A stretch of DNA of 34,787 nucleotides from Bacteroidales bacterium (GCA_017642535.1 JAGCOW010000087.1:1-34787), one strand, 5' to 3'; shown: positions 25,101 to 31,314, counted from the first letter of the stretch. Notes: a model not told the origin generated them from the letters alone. Translations and numbers: made by a program.

Positions 25101-26410
25101 CCCCACACCGACGACGAAGCACGACGAATGCGGTAATACACTGGCACAGACGGGAAAATCGCCTTGTTGGTGGAAAGTTTCACATCCAACTGATACAGAG
25201 GGAAGCCCTCGCCGTCACGCAGAATGAAATCCTTGGCAGTATGTTCAACTGTTGCCTTTATCGTGTCAGTTTTTATTTCGGCATTTCCTGTCCACGTTTG
25301 TCGCGAGTCGTCAATAAGTTCATAAGCGCCACTATTGTCGCGTCGCATAGGAATCACCGTAATTTGACGAGCATCGGAAAAATCTTGCTTAAATGCACGT
25401 TGAACTTCAAAGTAGTCATCTTCGACAATATCACGCAACAGCGGGTTTTTTATACGCCAACGAAGAATATTGCTACCCGTAAAAGTTCCTGTTTCGTCGA
25501 CTTCCTCCGTTGCGGTAAAATCGTATATGCGGTGATATGGCGGAATGTCAATCGACGTGGTTTTTTGTACTACGGCATCTTGATTCTTTTCGTCACGCCA
25601 AACTCTAATATTGGCATAAAAGTTTTCTTGCACGGTATCATTAGTCATCACAAACATATTACCCGAACGGTCGGTAGTTCGGATTACCATATCGGAATAC
25701 GATGTGGTATAAGAGATAGGCGTATAGAATGTAGCGTACGGAACGGCTGCATATCCATAACCAGTGATACCGCCGTCGCCCACCATATACAAATATGGGT
25801 CGAAAACGAGCGGAGTCATCATACATTCAGCCCCCGTGAATCCCGACCACGAAGTTGACCACGTATGTTTATTCTCGCCAAAAGCGGTATAACTCCGTTT
25901 TGTAGTTGCTTCCACGCCAACGCTGAACGCTTTCCCATCGAGCGAAGCCGGTGTGTACCAGTCAACTTCGAGCCATGTTACTTCATCGTTGTCGTTGTCC
26001 ACTTCATCGGTTTGGGTTACGAGCATTTTCGAGGTCCAACTGCCAGCAGGTGCACTTTGTTTGATACCGCTCACCAAAGAGGTTACAATAACACTTCCTT
26101 GGTTTGCCTCCAATTTTACGTACGCAGTTCCTTTCCCGTCATCCACCTTGTTTTCTTCGTATGGGTCGGACTTGAAATAGAAGATTTTTGTTGTGACATC
26201 ACCAACCTTGTACCACACGTAACTTTCGTCGCATGCGTAGTAGTCGTAGGAACTACCATACGACCATACAGGGATTTTGAAGTGTAGCACACCAGCTCCC
26301 GTAGCATAACAAGAATAATGCTTGGAAAGTTCCAAAAAATCGTTCGCCTGAACATTCAAAAAAGAGGTCAAAATTGCCCCCAAAGCCAATAAATACCGCA
26401 AATGTTTCAT
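16136..26410 (-). CDS. Giant multidomain secreted protein with T9SS-type C-terminus
   Basis: A 3424-residue protein with signal peptide MKHLRYLLALGAILTSFLNV (cut after QA). Modules in order: beta-rich N-terminal region; FN3-like near 850-945; two carboxypeptidase-regulatory-like beta domains near 950-1150 (YGEISGSVLL, RLTGRVLYKN); a large unassigned central region about 1200-2280 with IIRDPGGAGSSAYVEAG near 1523 and a Gly/Ala-rich hydrophobic stretch near 1840; Ig-like near 2290; LamG domains near 2360-2485 and 2550-2690 (FVRVVMTYD, DNEWHHLVLSIN); Ig-like near 2750-2950; a repeated domain near 2955-3055; two tandem LNKGWN repeats near 3069 and 3161; a second copy of the repeated domain near 3264-3357; and a C-terminal sorting-type domain (DVRFYTVAGKFVGEL...GMYNAVL) from 3370. 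It is probably surface-exposed or secreted, binding glycans or cells. It leads an operon with the coupled lipoprotein. Confidence 0.85.
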   Translation of the reverse strand: MKHLRYLLALGAILTSFLNVQANDFLELSKHYSCYATGAGVLHFKIPVWSYGSSYDYYACDESYVWYKVGDVTTKIFYFKSDPYEENKVDDGKGTAYVKLEANQGSVIVTSLVSGIKQSAPAGSWTSKMLVTQTDEVDNDNDEVTWLEVDWYTPASLDGKAFSVGVEATTKRSYTAFGENKHTWSTSWSGFTGAECMMTPLVFDPYLYMVGDGGITGYGYAAVPYATFYTPISYTTSYSDMVIRTTDRSGNMFVMTNDTVQENFYANIRVWRDEKNQDAVVQKTTSIDIPPYHRIYDFTATEEVDETGTFTGSNILRWRIKNPLLRDIVEDDYFEVQRAFKQDFSDARQITVIPMRRDNSGAYELIDDSRQTWTGNAEIKTDTIKATVEHTAKDFILRDGEGFPLYQLDVKLSTNKAIFPSVPVYYRIRRASSSVWGWNEEEFYRTYQLNKVNYLAPLAAEQPPYTLDPDYENNHKVNFKFKIENSEITSVLPPQDLFELSYTNSQSLKEVLTVHADYFFQNKYNDDKPVKIEIYEYGTGAVTKMELTEPKDFTVIKGSKIYVDYPNYNPLPGFSNTVIRQSKKFTINDDCVLHFEMSKNDFYDVTKVTLQYGLFATVITDYQAPVVPPGTGAYISFHPKITITDSDGNVIVDKVILKEPKMYSNIPTGSKASVTYTYWDAQRKCNYTYTKDFVIKEDAAIRFKTIFQDLPTRANVIDVAMEPTQINALMRMTEADRQHLKDSLYAIISQEYQATTFGKCMWDKTAHLVLVRTDEETGKVSEFMVPQDSITRLEDGSWIASFSDYADQPCTHYKYAVRIDQSKSDLRVHKPDEQLVPIELTGPDLYFDDAAKITSFTATKDDAVGEMKRGVLLNWTASSSAVDEFLLQRKELNSDDAADTVYMGLENSFFDQTAIPSKNYEYTITAFYNCNGKNTENYATTEGVRSKYGEISGSVLLTDNSGMNGVTVTLQGPDGNVVRTTKTDATGRFKFDSLEYAVNATTDYVVIPTSEYGIFSYNAQGGTATITMSAKNAMVSGLDFVNTSSVRLTGRVLYKNSTIPVAGAMFLLNNDTIRRGNAPLTTAIDGTFEIIIPQRQPCKLQVFKTGHQFEGDGILRVEGGEEVFSLSKPLDGVRFYDDTKVRLVGRVAGGNDQRDLPQAFGLGKNNLGDDLQLVLQLEGDNTAHFVHDPNDLTRDTVMQKVEHTLYKTSATASTVANADNSRVVGQTNTLFEKKRIIIQPDIETGEFQVDLFPVKYKVVQATAKGYATLFASGSGSDVVDLTNASLTDYTAVYDHDKDSVLVNISSSVAPESQQSVAIPWGSEVYDGDSTHYNALYNRIYHNPVQVELTQLLYGLEREGYGEPSMEVSNINPDKKEKINLYAIQDDGTVRYTLGYPLFYTNRKYQYKAKAYENYFYNNDSQSGTLDRVPWRGGSVTVRNGMHNTTDSEVYKLDEKGMNGNVWLMVDDIDVESAGEGALRTVSVALETEGSVVETNVFRGFIVGSDIHEKELISTTADIQLLDIIRDPGGAGSSAYVEAGTTYKFGFNTQTKATFGIELKPTWGLSVTSDIGIVAAPAGTGSYTGSTFNTSKAFSFSIPISHTFDFGSSYEYSVTTKERIETSSSPGDVGSGADVFVGATMSQLAGKAKTVAVIDDSLFQMRQPAIEAGAMLVLAEGVDENGQTYHLVTGQKVVQGLQLDNTFTYTQNYILGTVIPNLALQRQNLLMSFNSAEEAQAAANAYGKPTYWYHETENYIQGVLPKMSYDMFIPEGDGAYNDEIAAYNNMIMKWITILIQNEREKVEARTSGMKIGAYSVSDGTSYSYSDSYEAEGSYNELPQGWALIGSDAMGAGGTAAGTAIGSVIANISNFKDKSATFGTSAAEALKNFYTQDLVEGDDGELTLGEERQKNKQELGTVTNSSKFKLDFDPIKNMDSDKRMTTTGSSAKESGFTIVPDSRGDITVSVYRAAFDSTWLSKTEEIRTQVGQEDNNDLKYGSYVFFTEAGASACPHEDVERTRFYNEGTIIGNGTLWTSKPGLSANVFEIANVGADKRATFRIELRNDGEVDNGDAAEADNFFLSFDGTSNPDGAKLYVNGAPLIQNISYRIAPGTPVIQTLEVERGTVDDYNDLALRLGLQECPATGADMNLSVHFLPISSDVEISSPRQNWVMNTLSPQDSVGYYLPIDITGFDIHHKNFDHIEFQYKLSTQSDDNWVNQCSFYAEDSLYQLATGSKAMIENGRIVPFRFYGERDPMEQKYDLRAVSFCRYGSGFVTKASEVISGTKDTRVPVLFGKPQPVSAVLGIEDDLKLRFSEPIAGNYLDEDNNFQLVGVTNETGITAGTSLHFDGEMESFVESKVNRSLDNTSFSIDVIIKPEDMLGGNIFSYSDADNWEDSFTYGIVGNQLAILSLNGYALSKEISSPITDFVRVVMTYDNEEKQARFYLGTEDITNYDSEYSNHLSDFAVNGSALVNFGQGFKGNMLEARIWNKVLTQEEIAATNMRRLTGYEQGLLAYYPMNEGRGTELTDMAHGATLYTKGTAWNLPKGISLELDNTEVELDGNLLARSSIYDETLMFWFKTESSDAPVFTAGRVENDSVQSGTWIGFESGKLVLKTGDQKLPIGSFADNEWHHLVLSINRTYNNAAVYIDGQLTNNIAATKVSGITGAMALGGEGFKGSVDEFTVFEQALPQNIVEDFDNVSPAGDEMGLIAYLPFEEQILNANGILELVFSPNDQRVFKDANGNVVDKVVPLILDAEQSNVASLADKDNYAPVRDHGLLSKLNFSWTYDNSELLINLNMLDREINKQNIYVTVRDVEDLNGNPMPSPVMWTAFVDRNSLKWDTKSISIEHDYDWTEEEYNYVDVEIHNNVGMRHQYTIESVPAWLEVDQPYGSLDPLQGKTIRLTYNKDLPIGEYSTIIYLTDETGLAEPLLIDYSVIATCPWDEVDRGEYDNSMSLRGQVQIISADNTTRLDADTRDIIAVFSNNEMIGKTHNMFDNNTNKSYVYLTIYGNSSMESQPLTIKLWRASTGKIYTLNPSVALTYKNNSTPGYVGEPVALQMTESSSEMQNIHLNKGWNWVSWNVNPEKSSPNDMFTGKDGFANGDLIKSPSQRAFSEFVNEDGNQRWAGSLTQTDFHNMHMMYVSSEMSINVDGRSLTEEQREVTLNKGWNTIAYLLDEPTSLRDALADYFDDAQYGDVIKSKDAVAVFSQEGRWEGSLQSMRPGQGYLFYRNGETSVNMHYYKPSSVLKSGEELAEDVVDFVNPMASGNMTLVAKIDGQTNSDQRVLAYVGTELAGIARPQEVDGDTLFFVTISATENAESVTFRLEQDGDILGTTQPMFRYTANNHLGTLGNPVLLDFGADNSSRYYPADVRFYTVAGKFVGELKNAESEQQVQNYLNSLNVVSGMYNAVLNSNGEIITIKLIKK

Positions 26411-26449
26411 ACAATGGAATTATAAATGAATCAATATGTTAGACGGAGA

Positions 26450-26457
26450 CAAATGTA
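26450..26457 (-). promoter_or_regulatory. Giant-protein operon promoter -7 box
   Basis: Minus strand TACATTTG, about 40 bp before the giant's ATG. The region upstream is a monotonous AT tract with no clear -33. Confidence 0.55.
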
Positions 26458-26551
26458 GAATTTTTAATTAAAAAATTAAAAATGAAGAATTAAAAATAAA
26501 AGAATTTTTTAAGGAAATTGTTCAATCAATTTTCCATCGTTATGAAACAAA

Positions 26552-26576
26552 TAGAGACGCCATATGACGTCTCTAC
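26552..26576 (-). terminator. REP-like palindrome, copy 2, downstream of the 26.6-kb lipoprotein gene
   Basis: A 24-bp palindrome with one mismatch: arms TAGAGACGCCAT (26552-26563) and ATGACGTCTCTA (26564-26575). It shares the outer TAGAGACG arm with 3453-3480 but has a different centre. On the minus strand it is followed by TTTGTTTC, so it could serve as terminator. Confidence 0.6.
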
Positions 26577-26600
26577 CTGTTCTTTATACAAAATTTGTTT

Positions 26601-27242
26601 TTAGTTATCCAATACAACCACCTCGCCGCTAATTGCATCTACCAACACGTGCTCGTCGCGATCTTCGGAACCGCCAAAAACATAGAACGCGTGTCCACGA
26701 TCCAAACCGTAAATGACTGGGTAACGCAAGGTCACGAAACGTGTCTGTGGATCGTTGCAGTCGTTGTATTTAACATTTCTGAGAGCTTCTTCCAACGAGA
26801 TGTAATTCTCAAAATCAGGAATAATTTTGTCGTTAAACCATGGAGAAGATGCTTCTTGAAGCGTTATCACCGTTGCTGCCTGTGGATTTACTAAATTATG
26901 TTCCATGCTGATGGCTGCTGCATGAAATTCCTGTGTCTCCTCGTCCTGTACTGAAATGTAGTACCAATACTCCACTGAAACTGCCTTAAGCTCTTCAAAA
27001 GACAAATCCGACACTTTGCCATTAAGTTCATAACGAGCTTCCATAAAACGGCCCTCTGCCATTGGATAACGTTTTACGATTGTATCATAGTCTTGCTGGA
27101 GATATTCAAGACACGTTTTCGTCTGTTCCTTAGGTTGATTTTCGTCATTCTTGTTGCAAGCTGTGAAACCAACAGTCATTACCGTTGCGAACATCAAGGT
27201 GGCTGCCACCTTTGCACTGTTCTTAAAGAAATTTGTCTTCAT
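26601..27242 (-). CDS. Lipoprotein with a possible PepSY-like C-terminus, function unknown
   Basis: A 213-residue lipoprotein. The signal sequence ends in the lipobox VGFTACNK (Cys near 29), followed by an acidic/polar linker. The C-terminal part has a repeat-like ending AFYVFGG...HVLVDAISGEVVVLDN, where VDAxSGEVV resembles PepSY domains, and ISLEEALRNV fits the preceding helix. The rest is not recognised. It is transcribed alone from a complete promoter (-33 TTG at 27337-27339, 21 bp, -7 TATCTTTG at 27308-27315). A 9-bp inverted repeat lies in its leader. The neighbour at 27476 is divergent. Confidence 0.7.
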   Translation of the reverse strand: MKTNFFKNSAKVAATLMFATVMTVGFTACNKNDENQPKEQTKTCLEYLQQDYDTIVKRYPMAEGRFMEARYELNGKVSDLSFEELKAVSVEYWYYISVQDEETQEFHAAAISMEHNLVNPQAATVITLQEASSPWFNDKIIPDFENYISLEEALRNVKYNDCNDPQTRFVTLRYPVIYGLDRGHAFYVFGGSEDRDEHVLVDAISGEVVVLDN

Positions 27243-27269
27243 AACCGTAAAATTTAATTTGTTATTACT

Positions 27270-27305
27270 CTTGTAATCCTTTTTGTTTCGTTTGATGATT
27301 ACAAG
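27270..27305. promoter_or_regulatory. Inverted repeat in the leader of the 26.6-kb lipoprotein gene
   Basis: CTTGTAATC (27270-27278) and GATTACAAG (27297-27305) form a 9-bp perfect stem with an 18-nt gap, just downstream of the -7 box. It could be a regulator site or a leader hairpin. It contains no ribosome-binding site. Confidence 0.4.
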
Positions 27306-27307
27306 GA

Positions 27308-27339
27308 CAAAGATATATTCCTCAAAAAACCGCTTTCAA
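27308..27339 (-). promoter_or_regulatory. Complete promoter of the 26.6-kb lipoprotein gene
   Basis: On the minus strand TTG (27337-27339) is followed by 21 bp and TATCTTTG (27308-27315), which fits the Bacteroidota consensus in both boxes and spacing. Confidence 0.6.
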
Positions 27340-27432
27340 TAATTTATAACGATATTATCTTATAGTTACTATTGACAAAATCGATAATAGGCATAAAACT
27401 ACGTTCCGTCACTATTTCTTTATTACTTTTTT

Positions 27433-27440
27433 TATCTTTG
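27433..27440 (+). promoter_or_regulatory. Promoter -7 box of the 27.5-kb secreted protein
   Basis: TATCTTTG, 35 bp before the chosen ATG at 27476. No clear -33. Confidence 0.5.
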
Positions 27441-27475
27441 CGATAAAATAATTGTTAAACGAACAACAGATTGAT

Positions 27476-28039
27476 ATGAAAACACTTTTCAAAACGCTAC
27501 TGATTGTGTTGTGTGCAACAATGCCATTCTTTTCGTATGCACAGAATCTGAAAGAGAAAATCTCTCAAAAAAAGGAAATAGTAGAACTTGAACCGGGTGA
27601 GGATAACGAACACGTTCCGCTTGAGATATTTGCGATGAAATCTCCTGATTCCACTCAATTTTATCTTTCTGTGGGTCCCCTTGGTGTTGGCGACAACGTG
27701 TTGCAAGTTCATTTTGACCCGCTATTTGAATTGTTCATTGAAATAGGTCAAACGCTGGCAGACGCGGAACAGATTCTTTATAAAATACAGAATATGTACG
27801 ATCAGGAAGAAGGATTTGCCATGCAACTAAATGGTTGCCTGAACGTAGGTTTCCCCAATAAGGACATTGAACCTGTTACCATTACCAGAAAGAATTTCGT
27901 ATTAACCAAATATCTTGAATTTAGCGTGGTTCGTGACGGTTACATTCGTGCAACGTCTGTTTCAAAATCCGATTTCAATTCTTTGATGCTTACATATAAA
28001 TTGAATCGGAAACGAACACTCAAGGCATTTAAGGAATAA
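27476..28039 (+). CDS. Secreted protein of unknown function
   Basis: A 187-residue protein with signal peptide MKTLFKTLLIVLCATMPF...SYA, predicted cut before QNLKEK. The mature part (about 165 residues) is charged and lacks any motif I recognise; the mid-region FDPLFELFIEIGQTLADAEQ looks helical. ATG 27476 is used rather than an upstream in-frame codon at 27452 because it gives a clean signal peptide and follows the -7 box at a sensible distance. It is divergent from the lipoprotein gene at 26.6 kb. Function unknown. Confidence 0.7.
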   Translation: MKTLFKTLLIVLCATMPFFSYAQNLKEKISQKKEIVELEPGEDNEHVPLEIFAMKSPDSTQFYLSVGPLGVGDNVLQVHFDPLFELFIEIGQTLADAEQILYKIQNMYDQEEGFAMQLNGCLNVGFPNKDIEPVTITRKNFVLTKYLEFSVVRDGYIRATSVSKSDFNSLMLTYKLNRKRTLKAFKE

Positions 28040-28059
28040 CTACTTACGTTTGAATAAAA

Positions 28060-28097
28060 AGATTTCTTGCCTCGCTCTGCTCGGCTACGAAATGACG
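28060..28097. repeat. Second copy of the GCCTCGCT...GAAATGACG repeat
   Basis: Aligns without gaps to 9783-9820 with three differences in 38 bp. As at 9.8 kb, it is followed after about 20 bp by an A/G-rich stem-loop (28120-28143). Confidence 0.7.
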
Positions 28098-28119
28098 CCG
28101 ATTGAGTTAGAAAGAGAAA

Positions 28120-28143
28120 AAAGGCCGCCTTGCGACGACCTTT
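28120..28143 (-). terminator. NhaD gene terminator
   Basis: Minus strand stem AAAGGTCGTC-GCAA-GGCGGCCTTT (two G-U pairs, GNRA-type loop) followed by TTTTCTCTTT. It is 37 bp after the stop at 28180. Confidence 0.75.
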
Positions 28144-28179
28144 GAATTACAATGTAGTATAACACCGAGACAAATTCTA

Positions 28180-29466
28180 CTACAATCCCAAGTAAATACA
28201 AAGCACACCAAAAAAATAACCAATTACAGCCAACCAGCTGATGTGTTTCAAATACCAGATGAAATCGATTTTTTCCAATCCCATTGCGGCAACACCAGCA
28301 GCAGAACCTATAATGAGTATGGAACCACCCGTTCCTGCACAATAGGCAAGCATTGACCAAAACGTACCATCAACGGCAAATTCAGATATACTTGGATCAA
28401 TAGCATACATGCCCATTGTAGCGGCAACCAACGGAACATTGTCGATGATTGACGAAAGCAGTCCGATAACACTATCAATTACAAAGATGTTTTCATTTGT
28501 CACTTCTCGGAGCCATTCCGACATTTTTCCCAATTGACCTGTCGCCCCTAAGGCGCCAACTGCAGTAAGGATTCCAAGGAAGAAAAAAATCGTTGAAGTA
28601 TCAACGTGTTTCAGACACTGAGCAACAGAAAGATGCTCCCTCTTTTCGTCTTGGGAATGGGATAATTGTATATGGCTGAGCAGCCAGATTATTCCTAAAC
28701 TCAGCAACATTCCCATAAATGGTGGCAAATGTGTGAACGTTTTGAAAACAGGTACAAACAGCAAAAGAGACACTCCCAAAATTAAATATCCTCTTTGTTC
28801 AGCTATCGAAGTGTGAATTTCTTTGTTGCAATTACTTTTAGGACGTACAAGTTCACCTTTGAGTGTGAAGGAAAACACTACTAACGGTACTATAAGCGAA
28901 ATCAGGCTTGGTATAAAAACACACTTGATTATGTTCAAGGCGGTGATTTGACCTCCAATCCATAACATAATTGTTGTAACATCGCCAATTGGCGACCACG
29001 CCCCACCTGCGTTTGCGGCAATAACCACAATACTTGCAAATGTCCACCGTGTTTCCTTATCATTAACGAGCTTTCGAAGCAACGATAAGATTACAATTGT
29101 AGTGGTAAGATTGTCAAGCACTGCCGACATAAAAAATGTGAGAATACCGATAAGCCACATCAAATTCACCTTATTTGTCGCATTGATTTTGTCGGTTATG
29201 ACTTTAAAACCATCATGACTGTCAACAATTTCGACAATCGTCATTGCCGCAAAAAGGAAAAACAATGTTTGTGCCGTTTCCGCCAAATTCTCATTGAGTG
29301 ACGCAACAACGTCATGGATGTCGTTTTCACCGAAAACGATGAAAATAGTCCATGTAAGCACGCCAATCAATAAGGCAATTGCCGCCTTGTCGAGTTTCAA
29401 CGGATGTTCTAAGGCTATACAAAGATAGCCAAGAACAAAAACAATGATTATTGCATTTGAATACAT
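28180..29466 (-). CDS. nhaD: Sodium/proton antiporter, NhaD family
   Basis: A 428-residue inner-membrane antiporter (about 12 TM helices) of the ArsB/NhaD superfamily that exchanges Na+ or Li+ for H+. Family motifs are FFMSAVLDNLTTTIVILSLL (near 115) and NAGGAWSPIGDVTTIMLWIG (near 155), and in the second half FFFLGILTAVGALGATGQLG and SSIIDNVPLVAATMGMY. Start 29466 (MYSNAIIIV) is preferred; an in-frame ATG at 29490 would overlap the upstream gene's end. Transcribed after the small membrane-anchored protein (29478-29942), 11 bp apart. Terminator follows. Confidence 0.9.
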   Translation of the reverse strand: MYSNAIIIVFVLGYLCIALEHPLKLDKAAIALLIGVLTWTIFIVFGENDIHDVVASLNENLAETAQTLFFLFAAMTIVEIVDSHDGFKVITDKINATNKVNLMWLIGILTFFMSAVLDNLTTTIVILSLLRKLVNDKETRWTFASIVVIAANAGGAWSPIGDVTTIMLWIGGQITALNIIKCVFIPSLISLIVPLVVFSFTLKGELVRPKSNCNKEIHTSIAEQRGYLILGVSLLLFVPVFKTFTHLPPFMGMLLSLGIIWLLSHIQLSHSQDEKREHLSVAQCLKHVDTSTIFFFLGILTAVGALGATGQLGKMSEWLREVTNENIFVIDSVIGLLSSIIDNVPLVAATMGMYAIDPSISEFAVDGTFWSMLAYCAGTGGSILIIGSAAGVAAMGLEKIDFIWYLKHISWLAVIGYFFGVLCIYLGL

Positions 29467-29477
29467 ATCCTTACATA

Positions 29478-29942
29478 TTAATTCATACAATCATTACAAA
29501 GTTTTTTCCATCGTTCTGCTGATTGCAGTTCTCCGTTCAAGGTGAAACCGTCGGTGTCGGCATTGTAGAAAACAAGGTTGATGTTTTCTTTCTCCTTCGT
29601 TTTCGGGGTAAACACAAGTTCAACCATTTCGACTGAAGTGCTGGCTGAGCCGAGAGAACTGCGTGTGATGACACGACAGGAGGAATACTCCGTCAAGTCA
29701 ATAATTTGCGTTTCGCAAGCTATATCTTCTTGATGAATGAAGTAACATTTTTTGTCGATTTTGTCAATGGCTATCAAATGACCGTTCCAACGTTCTTGGT
29801 TCGCTATGTTTGCTGATTTTGTCATTTCTGAATATTCTTTTCTAATAACTGCATTTTTTTTGTTGTTCTTGTAGTTCAACAGCACGATGGGCAATACAAT
29901 GGCTGCTATGAGGATTATTCCTATTAAATATGTTGTGTTCAT
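29478..29942 (-). CDS. Membrane-anchored protein of unknown function upstream of nhaD
   Basis: A 154-residue protein with an N-terminal TM helix (YLIGIILIAAIVLPIVLLNY) and a soluble domain of about 120 residues (QERWNGHLIAIDKIDKKCYF, CRVITRSSLGSASTSVEMVE). I do not recognise the family. The ATG at 29942 is used; an in-frame ATG at 29996 adds a region without support. It is co-transcribed with nhaD (11 bp apart), so a role near the antiporter is possible but unproven. Upstream is only a weak -7-like TATCTTTC. Confidence 0.65.
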   Translation of the reverse strand: MNTTYLIGIILIAAIVLPIVLLNYKNNKKNAVIRKEYSEMTKSANIANQERWNGHLIAIDKIDKKCYFIHQEDIACETQIIDLTEYSSCRVITRSSLGSASTSVEMVELVFTPKTKEKENINLVFYNADTDGFTLNGELQSAERWKKLCNDCMN

Positions 29943-30055
29943 TTTTTTTAAATTTTTGATAAAACTATAATGGGTTATAAATAAACAATCTAACATAGCC
30001 GTTTTAGAAACAGTTATGTCGTTTTTTGTTTTGAAAGATAGGTTGTAAATACTAC

Positions 30056-30415
30056 TTACAAGAAATAGTTAAAGGGATAAATAATATCGGTGTTTGAAAA
30101 AATCTGAATGTTCTGTTGTCGTATAGGATGGCAGAAATATGCACATTCTGCTGGTTTAACTTGAATTTCTGCTAATCGGAATGAATAATTGTCGTCATGT
30201 ATCTTTTTTACGGGAGACTTGCAAATATTTATAAGCGAGGCAATTGTGTTTGAGGGGATTTTCTGACTTCCGATTTGCGTTTCAACGTAGTCAATATATG
30301 CTTTTTCGGATGAATAAGTCCGTTCGGTAACGATACAGTCATTACCAAACGTCACCATAATGGTAATGTAGAAACACGCCGCTAATACGGCTCCAATTGA
30401 ATGTATTTGTTTCAT
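30056..30415 (-). CDS. Small secreted or anchored protein of unknown function
   Basis: A 119-residue protein with an N-terminal hydrophobic segment (IGAVLAACFYITIMVTFG), perhaps an uncleaved anchor or signal. It contains four Cys after the hydrophobic segment (in NDCIV, NICK, AECAYFC), which could form disulfides in the envelope. Not recognised. It has its own -7 box TAAGTTTG at 30445-30452 (minus), about 30 bp upstream. No strong terminator follows; only a short TTGTAA/TTACAA stem overlaps the end. Confidence 0.6.
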   Translation of the reverse strand: MKQIHSIGAVLAACFYITIMVTFGNDCIVTERTYSSEKAYIDYVETQIGSQKIPSNTIASLINICKSPVKKIHDDNYSFRLAEIQVKPAECAYFCHPIRQQNIQIFSNTDIIYPFNYFL

Positions 30416-30444
30416 TATACAAGAATCTCCGTATCAAGACTTGA

Positions 30445-30452
30445 CAAACTTA
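30445..30452 (-). promoter_or_regulatory. -7 box of the 30.1-kb gene
   Basis: Minus strand TAAGTTTG, about 30 bp before the ATG. No -33 found. Confidence 0.45.
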
Positions 30453-30504
30453 CAAAGAATTTTATTCCCTTGTAGTAAGAGCATTTATAAAAAATCATAT
30501 TTGT

Positions 30505-30560
30505 CCTGTAAATCCCCATAAATGGCAATTTACTCATATTTTTGTGGAATTTAATTTTGC
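30505..30560 (+). promoter_or_regulatory. Promoter region of the MptD-like gene, second copy of the shared element
   Basis: Ungapped match (45 of 56) to 8186-8241. The imperfect palindrome AAATCCCCAT / ATGGCAATTT is at 30510-30531 and the -7 box TAATTTTG at 30552-30559. The differences outside the core are mostly transitions, and the -7 consensus bases are kept. Confidence 0.7.
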
Positions 30561-30588
30561 CGCAGAATATTAATAAAACATAAAAGCA

Positions 30589-31149
30589 ATGAAAACTGTA
30601 TCTAAAATTCTTCTCTTGGCAATTGCCTATCTTGCCGTATATATACTTGGTTCGGCAAGTGGTTTGATTCATCCTATGTGTTACGCCTACATTGGCGCAA
30701 TTTTGCCGTTTTTGTTCGCATTCATCTATCTTTATACGGCGATGGAAATCCGTAATTTCGGGGCAGCTACGGTCTTAAACGGATTTATGCTTGTGGTAGG
30801 ACTGATAACGGGCGAGGCGGATTTTTCCTATATCGTGGGAATCATTATTTTGACTGCCTTCTCCGAAATTATCAGGTTGATTTACGGATACGACACGCTG
30901 AAAGGCGTTCGCGTAAGTTTCATCCCGTTTGCGTTTTCATTTTTCGCATACACCGCCCATTGGTGGACCGACACAGAAGGCTCGCTTGCGGCTGCCGTGG
31001 AAGAAATGCCAGCAGGATACGATGAACTCATGAAACCCGTCATCGAAAATATTCCTGCGTTAATCTCAGTTCTAATTTTGACAATTCCCGTTTCCATTCT
31101 CGCCATGCGTCTTGCGGAACGTACAACGAAAAAATGTGATTTGCTATAA
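30589..31149 (+). CDS. MptD/Trep_Strep-like ECF transporter S-component candidate
   Basis: A 186-residue integral membrane protein with about six hydrophobic segments. Features that recall the MptD (Trep_Strep) family of ECF substrate-binding S-components are the N-terminal SGLIHPMCYAYIGAILPFLF, the central FGAATVLNGFMLVVGLITG, and the EEMPAGYDELM segment before the last helix. No ECF ATPase or T-component genes are in the window, so if it is an S-component it uses a shared module elsewhere. The promoter and terminator regions closely match those of the methyltransferase locus at 8.2-9.4 kb. Its last codons and stop lie inside the shared 3' segment. Confidence 0.6.
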   Translation: MKTVSKILLLAIAYLAVYILGSASGLIHPMCYAYIGAILPFLFAFIYLYTAMEIRNFGAATVLNGFMLVVGLITGEADFSYIVGIIILTAFSEIIRLIYGYDTLKGVRVSFIPFAFSFFAYTAHWWTDTEGSLAAAVEEMPAGYDELMKPVIENIPALISVLILTIPVSILAMRLAERTTKKCDLL

Positions 31150-31205
31150 TTTTTAAGTTTTGTTTTGTACAGCCGAATACCAGTGGGTGTTCGGCTGTTT
31201 GTTTT
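31133..31205 (+). terminator. Terminator of the MptD-like gene, shared 3' segment copy 2
   Basis: Stem CAGCCGAATACC / GGTGTTCGGCTG (hairpin 31170-31197) then TTTGTTTT. It is an ungapped match (64 of 73) to 9310-9382. The stop codon TAA (31147-31149) lies inside the shared segment. Confidence 0.85.
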
Positions 31206-31220
31206 ACACAAATCATAATA

Positions 31221-31255
31221 TCCCAAAATTTTGGTAACTTTTCCCAAAATTTAGA
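31221..31255. promoter_or_regulatory. Direct repeats 21 bp apart, candidate AraC-type sites
   Basis: TCCCAAAATTTTGG (31221-31234) and TCCCAAAATTTAGA (31242-31255) share 11 leading bases with starts 21 bp apart, two helical turns. The first contains a 12-bp palindrome CCAAAATTTTGG. They lie 25 bp upstream of the -7 box at 31281-31288, where no -33 is visible, so the sites may recruit an activator. The AraC gene is 1.2 kb downstream. Confidence 0.5.
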
Positions 31256-31280
31256 TACAATCATTTTGACGTGAAATGAA

Positions 31281-31288
31281 TACTTTTG
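31281..31288 (+). promoter_or_regulatory. -7 box of the hydrolase gene
   Basis: TACTTTTG, 26 bp before the chosen ATG at 31315. Its position supports that start over an in-frame ATG at 31276. No -33. Confidence 0.55.
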
Positions 31289-31314
31289 CTTCTGATAATT
31301 CAAAAAAGGATAAT

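Noticed and set aside
24926..25858. A 310-codon plus-strand frame
   Set aside because: It lies antisense within the giant gene and has no promoter or recognisable domain. The minus-strand frame there is part of a continuous protein with signal peptide and known domains.
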